A DNA stretch of 6,600 nucleotides from positions 1-6,600 of the forward strand of contig JAQICP010000479.1 of NCBI GenBank assembly GCA_027858555.1, in the 5' to 3' direction. Position numbers and translations under genes: made by a program. The notes under the pieces were generated by a model. The model made no database searches. It had not been told where the DNA came from and saw only the letters and a program-made list of their open reading frames with translations. Of the stretch, positions 1 to 6,038 are shown in pieces (positions within the stretch are counted from its first letter, which is position 1; every line of letters begins with the position of its first letter). This DNA is from Vallitaleaceae bacterium (GTDB taxonomy: Bacteria; Bacillota; Clostridia; Lachnospirales; Vallitaleaceae).

Positions 1-664
1 TCATGATACTATCCTCTGACAATGATTTGTTTATGATTTTTGTCATATAGTATCGATTATAAACTCTAGTCAACTGATCTGTCTGGGCAATATCCCTTAT
101 AATTTTTTCATTTGTTTGAACAACCATTTGATATTCTTTTACAAAATATATGATAAAAGCAACTGCTATCACTATGTTCATCTGGGAAATCAGAAATCTA
201 ACCCAATCATTTTTCAAAATATATAGTGGCTCTACATAATAGGTTATCCCCTTAAGAATAATCAAAAGCACACCTATAAGGACGCTATTATAAAACGAGG
301 TCTTACTATCTTCCTTATGTCCATCGCCAAAGTGAGATATAAAATAGAATATTGGCACTAAGGCAAAGAAATAATTCTGAAACCCATATCCCCACCCCAT
401 TAACAACACAACCGCTGTTGCATGGATAATCACTTCAATAAAAGTAAATCTTGCATAAACTTTTAGATTATTTTTGGTATATCTTAAAAAGAATATATAG
501 TAAGTCACACTAAACACATTAACTATTGCAAGAATATAATATTCCGCATAAAAGAACAAGAACAAAAACAACATATGAAATACTAGAAGTAGTATGTTGA
601 ATCTAGATAAAAACTTATAATCATATATATATTCACTGGTATAGGAATCCCTGTTATAATCCAT
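1..664 (-). CDS. Membrane-bound GGDEF diguanylate cyclase, partial (3' end beyond left edge)
   Basis: Reading the minus strand from the ATG at 664 gives 221 open codons to the window edge. The protein begins MDYNRDSYTS and contains about six hydrophobic segments, near residues 22-40, 43-60, 72-90, 95-111, 126-143 and 158-174. A short linker (residues 176-193) leads into TDQLTRVYNRYYM at about 195-207, which matches the entry motif of GGDEF domains (DxLTGLxNR, with R in place of the usual G). The GGDEF signature itself would lie outside the window, so catalytic competence cannot be judged. Family knowledge: such proteins make cyclic-di-GMP from two GTP, with the membrane part acting as sensor; this six-segment part resembles MASE-type sensors in general form but I cannot name the subtype. 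The start is supported by AAAGGGAG at 671-678, six bases upstream. It is transcribed away from the small gene at 1263, and a promoter lies at 703-731. Confidence 0.88.
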   Translation of the reverse strand, partial: MDYNRDSYTSEYIYDYKFLSRFNILLLVFHMLFLFLFFYAEYYILAIVNVFSVTYYIFFLRYTKNNLKVYARFTFIEVIIHATAVVLLMGWGYGFQNYFFALVPIFYFISHFGDGHKEDSKTSFYNSVLIGVLLIILKGITYYVEPLYILKNDWVRFLISQMNIVIAVAFIIYFVKEYQMVVQTNEKIIRDIAQTDQLTRVYNRYYMTKIINKSLSEDSIM

Positions 665-702
665 AATATACTCCCTTTGTATAATACTTTTACTTAATAC
701 AG

Positions 703-731
703 ATTATACCATTTAAAGTCTGCAACTAAAA
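703..731 (-). promoter_or_regulatory. Extended -10 promoter of the left-edge cyclase gene
   Basis: On the minus strand TATAAT (708-703) is preceded by TGG (711-709), an exact extended -10 element. A poor -35 (TTTTAG, 731-726) sits 17 bases upstream. Transcription would start near 696, giving a leader of about 30 bases before the ATG at 664. The extended -10 would compensate for the weak -35. Confidence 0.5.
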
Positions 732-822
732 CCTAAATTATGTATTTTCTATTCTTAGTTCATGCTTTAAGTCATACTATTATTGTATGATTTCAATAAT
801 ACTCACTGTTACAAATGTATGC

Positions 823-831
823 TGGTATAAT
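823..831 (+). promoter_or_regulatory. Isolated extended -10 element, weak candidate
   Basis: TGGTATAAT reads rightward, identical to the extended -10 used by the leftward cyclase promoter. No -35 is recognisable at 16-18 bases upstream, and no gene follows for more than 400 bases. A transcript from here would run into the inverted repeat at 889-916. It may be chance in AT-rich DNA. Confidence 0.2.
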
Positions 832-888
832 TATCCTTTAAACATTTTCATGTCGATTTTTACAAACCGCCTTACTTATGATAGGTTC

Positions 889-916
889 AACTCTTATAAT
901 CCTAATTATAAGAGTT
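889..916. repeat. Perfect 12-bp inverted repeat with 4-base loop
   Basis: The arms AACTCTTATAAT (889-900) and ATTATAAGAGTT (905-916) are exact reverse complements around CCTA. Neither strand has a T-run after the repeat, so it is not a typical intrinsic terminator. Each arm contains TATAAT facing the centre (895-900 on plus, 910-905 on minus), but matching -35 boxes are weak or absent. A dyad of this length could be an operator for a dimeric regulator, or an mRNA hairpin. Only the repeat itself is certain. Confidence 0.85.
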
Positions 917-929
917 ATAACATACAATA

Positions 930-971
930 ATAAAAAAGTTCCACGACAACTACATAATTGTTGTGGAACTT
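930..971 (-). terminator. Leftward intrinsic terminator with no gene directly upstream
   Basis: In minus-strand RNA the arm AAGUUCCACAACAA (971-958) pairs with UUGUCGUGGAACUU (949-936) around an 8-base loop, with a single A-C mismatch. The outer nine pairs are continuous. UUUUU follows at 935-931, with further U-rich sequence. On the plus strand no T-run follows the stem, so it works leftward only. The nearest leftward gene in front of it ends at 1539 and the small gene between lies on the other strand. It therefore ends either read-through from the 1539-6416 operon or an unannotated RNA. Confidence 0.8.
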
Positions 972-1051
972 ACAGGCGAAGTTATTGGATTTAAAGCACC
1001 TACCCCTATTTAGTAGTTCTCTCCACTCATTTTATCATTCCTGGATGGCAC
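931..1051 (-). ncRNA. Candidate leftward small RNA or transcription attenuator
   Basis: The terminator at 930-971 implies a leftward transcript here. In front of it, minus-strand GUGCC (1051-1047) can pair with GGUGC (1000-996) using two G-U pairs, which would be mismatches in plus-strand RNA. A second element, GUGGAGAGAACU (1026-1015), can pair with AGUUCCAC (970-963), the 5' arm of the terminator, leaving a GAGA bulge. That pairing would exclude the terminator, as in an attenuator. I do not recognise a known RNA family: the expected cores of c-di-GMP-I, c-di-GMP-II, purine, TPP, ZTP, SRP RNA and tmRNA are not visible. I found no good promoter between 1051 and 1262. An unrecognised 6S-like RNA, a leader for the left cyclase, or chance pairing are all possible. 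Confidence 0.22.
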
Positions 1052-1158
1052 ATACACGCAATATAATATATATCATAATCTGTAGATCATAATGCTTTTG
1101 CTATTTGTACACCATTTTTTAGAAACATTTAGTACTTTTTAACACTGCGTAACATTTC

Positions 1159-1187
1159 TTTACTTTTACATTTGTTTCCTATATACT
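1159..1187 (+). promoter_or_regulatory. Sigma-A-type promoter of the 90-residue protein gene
   Basis: TTTACT (1159-1164, four of six to TTGACA) and TATACT (1182-1187, five of six to TATAAT) are separated by exactly 17 bases. Transcription would start near 1194, giving a leader of about 70 bases to the ATG at 1263. The leader ends in a good ribosome binding site, AGGAG at 1250-1254, eight bases before the start codon. Confidence 0.5.
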
Positions 1188-1262
1188 CAAAGAACCGCTA
1201 AATACAATGGTTTACAGGAATATAACAGATTATAAGAAGTTATTGAAATAGGAGATACTCAC

Positions 1263-1535
1263 ATGTACAGATTATGGGGAAAAATCATCACGAAAAATGA
1301 AATTAAAGAAAGTTATGTTTCTGCTATAGATGAGCCTTCAATGGATGAAGCTGAGAAACTAAAAGTTGCAGTAGCTGATATATGCCAACACTTTGATATT
1401 CAGATACCCATATGGTTGCAGGATCATCAGCTGGATATCCTTAGATATAGTAAAACGGCCTTCAAAGAAGACCATTTTATAGAAACAATTAATTATGACT
1501 ATTTGGAAATCGAAATCATTGAAGTTGACAAGTAA
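1263..1535 (+). CDS. Conserved-looking 90-residue protein of unknown function
   Basis: This is a monocistronic gene: promoter at 1159-1187, AGGAG at 1250-1254, ATG at 1263, TAA at 1533-1535 and an intrinsic terminator at 1558-1595. The 90-residue product is acidic, has no signal peptide and no membrane segment, and should be cytoplasmic. It begins MYRLWGKII, has a likely helix around residues 26-44 (MDEAEKLKVAVADICQHFD), an IPIWLQDHQ stretch at about 48-56, and ends in a beta-like YLEIEIIEVDK. The general look (MYRLWGKI start, PIWL, FIETI and DYLEIEIIE) recalls uncharacterised short proteins of Clostridia, which is recollection and not a search result. No catalytic motif or metal-binding cysteine pattern is visible. 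It is convergent with the acetyltransferase gene, with only three bases between the two stop codons. I assign no function. Confidence 0.85.
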   Translation: MYRLWGKIITKNEIKESYVSAIDEPSMDEAEKLKVAVADICQHFDIQIPIWLQDHQLDILRYSKTAFKEDHFIETINYDYLEIEIIEVDK

Positions 1536-1538
1536 AAG

Positions 1539-2405
1539 TTATGCCATGGCCGTTATGGGGTATCGTTCATTCAGAATGATATCCTTTTTTGTTTTAATAA
1601 AAAACGTGGAATCCTCGTCCACATATGGCACTTTAACAAGCTTATCATCCCTGAAGTCTGGGGTGTAAGCGAATCTGACTTCTTTGACTGGCTGATTGAT
1701 CAGTAATGGTATGACTTCATCCATATCCACTTTGGTTCTAGCTATCAAATCATGTAAGTATAAAACACCATCTTCCGTACTGGCAATAATTATGGCATCT
1801 ATCAGTTCTATATAATATAGGTTGTCAGGAAATACGTTGGTAGCGTAAAATGCCGTGATGCCACTTGCCTTTCTAACTTCAAATAGTTCATTTGGATACC
1901 TTTGGTCTGAGTAAGATACAATCATATCACGATGTACTGGATTATCTATGGATAGATGTGTTGTAACACAACTTCTCGGTACATATGCCTTTTTCAAAAC
2001 ATATGCACTCTGCTCATATACTTGAAATTCAAACTGCTCATAAAACCCTATTGCATCTTTATTAGAAAACAAATATATAATGTCGTACCCCTTGTATAGA
2101 TCAAGTACATAATTCATTAATCGTTTGCCGAGTCCCTGTCCCCTATTGGCCATCTTGGTCATAACTGTACCTATCTGAAGTGCTGAGTAACTCTGCCCAC
2201 CAATACTAAACTTCAGTTCATTGACCGACACATTAGCTATAATATGACCATCCAATACCAAGGAATAGGGCTTATAGACATCTGTCCATAAACCAAGTTC
2301 ATACCATTTATCGAAATTAATACCAAAGGTCTCTTTTGCCAAGGCATTAAAGCTAGCTCTTAAGTTTTGATCTTCTCTATAATTTGTTACAAGCTCATAT
2401 CCCAT
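1539..2405 (-). CDS. GNAT-family N-acetyltransferase with C-terminal extension
   Basis: The 288-residue product carries a GNAT fold in its first half. Beta-strand sequence (about 75-85, LQIGTVMTKM) leads into RGQGLGKRL at 88-96, the acetyl-CoA pyrophosphate loop of motif A (R/Q-x-x-G-x-G/A). This is followed by a helix and by FYEQFEF at 121-127, typical of the closing strand-helix region. Known GNAT enzymes transfer an acetyl group from acetyl-CoA to an amine; the substrate here cannot be told. Residues 150-288 form a second region without a motif I recognise, making the protein about twice the length of a minimal GNAT enzyme. The start is the only ATG at a sensible place, since the next Met is at 83, but the ribosome binding site is weak (GTGAG, about 12 bases upstream). 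Forty-nine bases separate it from the cyclase gene, so translation probably depends on the operon transcript. It is the last gene of the run, and no leftward terminator follows its stop directly. Confidence 0.88.
   Translation of the reverse strand: MGYELVTNYREDQNLRASFNALAKETFGINFDKWYELGLWTDVYKPYSLVLDGHIIANVSVNELKFSIGGQSYSALQIGTVMTKMANRGQGLGKRLMNYVLDLYKGYDIIYLFSNKDAIGFYEQFEFQVYEQSAYVLKKAYVPRSCVTTHLSIDNPVHRDMIVSYSDQRYPNELFEVRKASGITAFYATNVFPDNLYYIELIDAIIIASTEDGVLYLHDLIARTKVDMDEVIPLLINQPVKEVRFAYTPDFRDDKLVKVPYVDEDSTFFIKTKKDIILNERYPITAMA
1558..1595 (+). terminator. Rightward intrinsic terminator inside the acetyltransferase 3' coding end
   Basis: GGGTATCGTTC (1558-1568) pairs with GAATGATATCC (1574-1584) over 11 positions, including two G-U pairs, around the loop ATTCA. 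TTTTTT follows at 1585-1590, then GTTTT. On the minus strand the two wobble pairs become A-C mismatches and no T-run follows, so it serves the rightward small gene only. It lies 23 bases after that gene's stop and wholly within the coding sequence of the convergent gene. Confidence 0.85.
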
Positions 2406-2454
2406 ACTAATAAGCTGCTCACTTTCATAGTTATTCTTATGATTTTATACCCAT

Positions 2455-3789
2455 CTATATCAATATGTCCTTCTCTGATTTATGCTCGTACATGTTCTTG
2501 TCTGCTATTTTTAGCAAATCATCAAAATTAGTCCCATCTATTGGGTATATGGAACTGCCAATACTAACAGTAACCTCTATCTCTTGATGATCAATCACTT
2601 TAGGCTCTAGGCATGTCAACATTATACGTTTCATTACATGTCTTAGTTCTTCTAAAGATTGTATTTCTGGCAATACCAATAGATACTCATCTCCACCTAA
2701 TCTAAATACAGCCTCATGTGAACGAATCGTCTTCTTCAAATTAATCGCCACCATTTTAAGTAATTCATCACCAACGATATGACCATACTTATCATTAATT
2801 ACCTTAAATCTATTTACATCAATGAGTATGAATCCAACAAGTCCATTATTTCTTTTTGCCTTTGATAAAACCAAGTTTTGAAACTCATCTAAAAAGGTGC
2901 GATTATACAGACCTGTTAAGAAATCATGGTTTGCTTGATATTTTGTAAGCTCATGGTTAAAAAGATTGTTGTATATTAATAAGGCTATGGCAATACTGGC
3001 TAATAAACTAATAATAGATCCGATTACTACTTGGATTGTGTTGTTACGCCACCCATCTCTTGGTATAAGTACCACCTTCCATGAAACTAAATCCACATTA
3101 AAGTCGAAGGTAAGTGCATCTGATTTGATGATTCCAGTTGTCATGTAAAAAGCCTTATCAGGATAATCATTTATATTGTATAGCATCAGTGACAAGTCAT
3201 TATCATCTGCACTGTTCTTCATATCTTTATAAAAGGCATCACCATCAATAACCAGACTAACTTGACCCCAATACTGACCTTCTTTGATTATAGGTAGTCG
3301 GGCTATAAAACCAATACCCCCTTGAACTAGTTTAACAGGACCGTTAAATGTTGAGTTAAGTGTTTCTTTAACCTGAAGTACTGTTTCACTTTGACCATCG
3401 ATTGTAGCTAAATCAACACCAATAGAAGTCTCATTACCTTCAATTGGATAATTCCAGATAATGGTTGTGTCCTCAAGGATGGCTACATTTTTGATATATG
3501 TCTCATGATCTTCTAATAGGTTAGACAGGTAGGCATCAGCCTTTTCTTGATTAATTGTAAGATCCGATTCAATATAAGCCAAATAGCCATAGATAATCGT
3601 GATATTATTATAAACGATACTTTCTATTTCATTTTGAAAATCTACGTATTGATTGGTTAATGATAGGGTCTCATTCTGCTTTTCTACTTTAAGTACATAG
3701 GTCATGCCTATTACTAAGCCTAAAAAGACAACTAAACCAATAACAGCACATATAACTATAATATTTTTTTTGTTTATATTTATATGCAT
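2455..3789 (-). CDS. CHASE-GGDEF membrane diguanylate cyclase
   Basis: From the ATG at 3789 the product has 444 residues. Two membrane segments (about 9-33 and 252-273) bracket an outside region at 35-250. That region reads like a CHASE sensor domain, with GNETSIGVDL (118-127), GPVKLVQGGIGFIARLPI (150-167) and WGQVSLVID (174-182). The GGDEF domain starts at DFLTGLYNR (289-297), has the metal-binding aspartate in ILIDVNRFK (D324), YGHIVGDELL (335-344), GGDEY at 365-369 and VSIGSSIYP (408-416). GGDEY keeps the GG(D/E)E core, so cyclase activity (two GTP to cyclic-di-GMP) is likely. The usual inhibitory RxxD site reads RSHE (356-359), so product feedback may be weak. CHASE domains bind small extracellular ligands; the ligand here is unknown. 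A TTG eight codons upstream (3813) is an alternative start. The gene lies 50 bases after the deacetylase gene, in the same run. Confidence 0.93.
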   Translation of the reverse strand: MHININKKNIIVICAVIGLVVFLGLVIGMTYVLKVEKQNETLSLTNQYVDFQNEIESIVYNNITIIYGYLAYIESDLTINQEKADAYLSNLLEDHETYIKNVAILEDTTIIWNYPIEGNETSIGVDLATIDGQSETVLQVKETLNSTFNGPVKLVQGGIGFIARLPIIKEGQYWGQVSLVIDGDAFYKDMKNSADDNDLSLMLYNINDYPDKAFYMTTGIIKSDALTFDFNVDLVSWKVVLIPRDGWRNNTIQVVIGSIISLLASIAIALLIYNNLFNHELTKYQANHDFLTGLYNRTFLDEFQNLVLSKAKRNNGLVGFILIDVNRFKVINDKYGHIVGDELLKMVAINLKKTIRSHEAVFRLGGDEYLLVLPEIQSLEELRHVMKRIMLTCLEPKVIDHQEIEVTVSIGSSIYPIDGTNFDDLLKIADKNMYEHKSEKDILI

Positions 3790-3799
3790 TATTAAACAT

Positions 3800-3805
3800 C
3801 CCCCT
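3800..3805 (-). promoter_or_regulatory. Ribosome binding site that decides the CHASE-GGDEF start
   Basis: AGGGGG lies ten bases before the ATG at 3789, which I took as the start. A rival start, TTG at 3813, has its own AGAAGG (3825-3820) six bases upstream. It would add only MISGGCLI to the N-terminus. ATG is favoured because TTG is a rare start and the added residues bring no recognisable signal. Two competing sites in tandem remain possible. Confidence 0.5.
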
Positions 3806-3839
3806 GATATCAAAGGTATCCTTCTACCTCTGCACCCTA

Positions 3840-4856
3840 CTATTCTACTTCATATAGATACCCAAAACGATAACCAAGTGCTTTTAGTTCAGTTATCATA
3901 TCACCAAGTGCTTCTGCATTAGAACTCGATACAGCATGTAATAATATAATAGCACCTTTATGATAATTAGTCATGACGTGATCTAGGGCAGCTTCAGCTC
4001 CAGGTTGCTCGTCTACTAGCCAGTCCTCATATGCCATACTATAAAATATATTTCTATAGCCTAATCTTCTTGCTACATATAACGTTCTTTCGCTATAAGC
4101 TGCAGCAGGTGGTCTTAAAAACATATCCATATCATAGCCAGTCAGTTCAGCCATGGTATCTGAGGTACTAATTAATTCTTGTTCAATTTCCTCATCTGTC
4201 AAAGTTGTAAAATCAGGATGTGTTGAGGAATGATTTCCAACGATATGACCTTCTTCTTTCATCCGCGTTACCAGTTCAGGACTATATTCAATGTATGTTT
4301 CGGTTACAAAAAAAGCCGCCTTAACATTGTACTCTAAAAGTGTATCTAGAATGCTTTCTGTATAACCATTTTCATAACCTTCGTCAAATGTCAGATAAAC
4401 AACTTTCTCATCAGTATCGACTATATAATAAGTACCTAATGCTTTTAATGCTTCTGTGCTGAGTGAGGAATAGCTCTCTATGGGTTCATGATTGGAGTTT
4501 CTACGCCAGGACCAAATCTCTGTCTCATTAGAAAGGGTTAGGGTATCCACAGATAAATCAAACCCTGCTTCATCTAGACTATTATCAGGTTCTGGTTCAA
4601 TAACTGGTTCATCAACAGTTGTAACATCACTGTCAACTGGATCTGGTTCATCTGTACTACCTTCATCAGTAGGTTCTACAGGTTTACTATCTATTACTTC
4701 AATCTCAGACACACCATCTTCATCGGGTTTATCAAAAAAAGATAGAAAACTATCATTACCAGACGATATATACCATATAAGAACCATTGCACCTATTAAT
4801 AAGAACGCGATAATAAACGCACCGCTACCACTGTTCTTCTTTTTCTTTTTAGCCAT
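3840..4856 (-). CDS. pdaA: Membrane-anchored PdaA-like polysaccharide (muramic acid) deacetylase
   Basis: The 338-residue product has a Lys-rich N-terminus (MAKKKKKNSG), one membrane anchor (about 13-31), an acidic Pro/Thr/Asp linker (about 42-97), and a NodB-type carbohydrate esterase family 4 domain from about 150 to the end. Motifs in order: TFDEGYENGYT (156-166, catalytic D158), NHSSTHPD (208-215, metal ligands H209 and H213), LRPPAAAYS (247-255), FYSMAYEDW (271-279) and ILLHAVSSSNAEAL (304-317, H307). The stretches YENGYT, HPDFTTLT, RLGYR and LLHxVSxxNAEAL closely resemble Bacillus subtilis PdaA as I recall it; that enzyme deacetylates muramic acid on the way to the delta-lactam of spore cortex. 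PdaA has Asn where this protein has E159. The anchored acidic linker makes it longer than the roughly 263-residue Bacillus enzyme. The start has AGAGG six bases upstream. Another peptidoglycan deacetylase role is possible; the symbol is assigned by resemblance. Confidence 0.9.
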   Translation of the reverse strand: MAKKKKKNSGSGAFIIAFLLIGAMVLIWYISSGNDSFLSFFDKPDEDGVSEIEVIDSKPVEPTDEGSTDEPDPVDSDVTTVDEPVIEPEPDNSLDEAGFDLSVDTLTLSNETEIWSWRRNSNHEPIESYSSLSTEALKALGTYYIVDTDEKVVYLTFDEGYENGYTESILDTLLEYNVKAAFFVTETYIEYSPELVTRMKEEGHIVGNHSSTHPDFTTLTDEEIEQELISTSDTMAELTGYDMDMFLRPPAAAYSERTLYVARRLGYRNIFYSMAYEDWLVDEQPGAEAALDHVMTNYHKGAIILLHAVSSSNAEALGDMITELKALGYRFGYLYEVE

Positions 4857-4886
4857 ATTCTACCTCTTCTTCTGTCAAATATATGT

Positions 4887-6020
4887 TTAATATTTTAGTT
4901 CTGCTTTAACCTCAGCTAACCGATCTGGAATCTGTATAAACTGTGGACACTTTTCCACGCACACGCCACAAGCTGTGCATAAGTCAGCATTGGCATCTTT
5001 TAGTCTTTCATTATAATGCCATTTGAAAGCATCCATATTTAAAAATCTAGCGCCTTCGTTATATATGGTGAACATCTCAGGAATATTCACCCCATAAGGA
5101 CAAGGCATACAATATTGGCATGCCGTACAAGGTACTTTGGTTCGACTTTTGTATATCTCTGCCACTTTGCTGATAATGGCTTTGTCGTGGTCTGATAGAC
5201 CACCCTTCTCATAAGCATTTGCCGTTTCAACATTCTGGGTTACTTGATTCATAGCAGACATCCCGCTTAGAACCAGTTTTACATTATCATATTGCCACAC
5301 ATACTCAAGAGCCCATCTGGCCGGTTTGCGTTTGACATCGCTATTGTCCCATACTTCTTGAATGTCATCTGGAATCGCTGCGGTCAGATTGCCACCTTTT
5401 AGGGGTTCCATAACAATAACGTCAATACCCTTGCTTTCAGCTAATCTAAGACCTTTTAGCCCTGCTTGATATTCTTCATCCATATAATTCAGTTGTATTT
5501 GGCAAAATGACCAGCCATCATACTCATTGATAATCTGTTCAAACACCTCATATTCATCATGAAATGAAAACCCGATTTCTTTAATCACGCCAACATCTAT
5601 CATCTCAGTAATAAATTCAAAAACACCATTGTCTTTATAATTTTGCCAATGGTCTTTATTAAGGGCATGTAATAGAAAGTAATCGATATAATCAACTTGT
5701 AATTTTTCAAGTTGTTCTGTTATGTATTTTTTCATATCTGCTTTACTATGTATTAACCAACTTGGTAATTTTGTTGCCAAAAAGATTTTGTCTCTCATAT
5801 TATGCTTCTTTAAAAATTCGCCAACAAATAATTCACTTTCGCCATTGTGATAGGGATATGCTGTGTCTAAGTAATTCACGCCACTTTTAATTGCTGCAAG
5901 TAGCATGGCTTCTGATTCATCTCTTTTAATTAATTGATCCTCATCTGTTGGAAATCGCATGCACCCAAATCCTAAAATTGATACTTCATTTCCAAGTTTA
6001 CCTAATTGTCTATACTTCAT
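4887..6020 (-). CDS. Aldo/keto reductase with C-terminal 4Fe-4S cysteine clusters
   Basis: The 377-residue cytoplasmic product has an aldo/keto reductase barrel at about 1-285. The catalytic tetrad of the superfamily is visible: D52 in NYLDTAYPYHNGESE, Y57, K84 in ATKLP and H118 in FLLHAL. LGFGCMRFP (16-24) and VMEPLKGGNL (203-212) are further family marks. The tail carries two cysteine sets: CTACQYCMPCP (C298, C301, C304, C307) and CTACGVCVEKCP (C348, C351, C354, C358). The second has the exact spacing of a ferredoxin-type 4Fe-4S site, so electrons may pass between iron-sulphur centres and the nucleotide or substrate. This corresponds to the ferredoxin-tailed aldo/keto reductase group common in anaerobes; the physiological substrate is generally unknown. 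The ATG at 6020 has a strong GGAGG (6031-6027) six bases upstream. It lies 18 bases after the small membrane protein gene and 30 bases before the deacetylase gene. Confidence 0.95.
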   Translation of the reverse strand: MKYRQLGKLGNEVSILGFGCMRFPTDEDQLIKRDESEAMLLAAIKSGVNYLDTAYPYHNGESELFVGEFLKKHNMRDKIFLATKLPSWLIHSKADMKKYITEQLEKLQVDYIDYFLLHALNKDHWQNYKDNGVFEFITEMIDVGVIKEIGFSFHDEYEVFEQIINEYDGWSFCQIQLNYMDEEYQAGLKGLRLAESKGIDVIVMEPLKGGNLTAAIPDDIQEVWDNSDVKRKPARWALEYVWQYDNVKLVLSGMSAMNQVTQNVETANAYEKGGLSDHDKAIISKVAEIYKSRTKVPCTACQYCMPCPYGVNIPEMFTIYNEGARFLNMDAFKWHYNERLKDANADLCTACGVCVEKCPQFIQIPDRLAEVKAELKY

Positions 6021-6038
6021 CTTACACCTCCGTGTCCA

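Larger units (their letters stand above)
665..1262. other. 600-base intergenic region with signals but no convincing gene
   Basis: No open reading frame longer than about 15 codons with a plausible ribosome binding site is visible here on the stretches I translated. The region holds the promoter of the leftward cyclase gene (703-731), an isolated extended -10 (823-831), a perfect inverted repeat (889-916), a leftward intrinsic terminator (930-971) with a possibly structured region in front of it (to 1051), and the promoter and leader of the small rightward gene (from 1159). It is more AT-rich than the flanking genes except between about 960 and 1050, where the composition is more balanced. 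That balance fits a functional RNA but does not prove one. Confidence 0.6.

Noticed and set aside
772..790. Inverted repeat TCATAC/GTATGA around a 7-base loop
   Set aside because: Six base pairs, AT-rich, without a T-run; expected by chance in this composition.
1000..1026. Six-codon minus-strand frame MSGENY (ATG at 1031) after an AGGA, possible leader peptide
   Set aside because: Too short to support without conservation, and it has no codon run or placement typical of attenuator leader peptides.
930..1100. Possible c-di-GMP riboswitch because of GGGGTAGGTGC and the nearby cyclase genes
   Set aside because: The conserved GEMM-I core (GGGACGCAAAGC with a tetraloop receptor) and the c-di-GMP-II core are both absent.
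978..1245. Ten-base direct repeat GAAGTTATTG at 978-987 and 1236-1245
   Set aside because: Two copies of a short AT-rich word with no flanking similarity; no target-site or array structure.
2966..3148. Plus-strand open frame of 60 codons
   Set aside because: It lies wholly inside the CHASE-GGDEF gene on the other strand, has no ribosome binding site of note and encodes no recognisable protein.
3704..3922. Plus-strand open frame of 72 codons across the cyclase-deacetylase junction
   Set aside because: It is antisense to the cyclase N-terminus and the deacetylase C-terminus; its hydrophobic look comes from the complementary membrane-segment codons.
4856..4878. Perfect TTGACA on the minus strand just ahead of the deacetylase gene
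   Set aside because: At 16-18 bases downstream there is no -10-like hexamer, and the start codon itself falls in that place, so it cannot drive the full gene.
4492..4890. Plus-strand open frame of 132 codons rich in Ser, Gly and Thr
   Set aside because: It is the complement of the deacetylase's acidic linker and Lys-rich start; the low complexity and the run of Phe are by-products of that composition.
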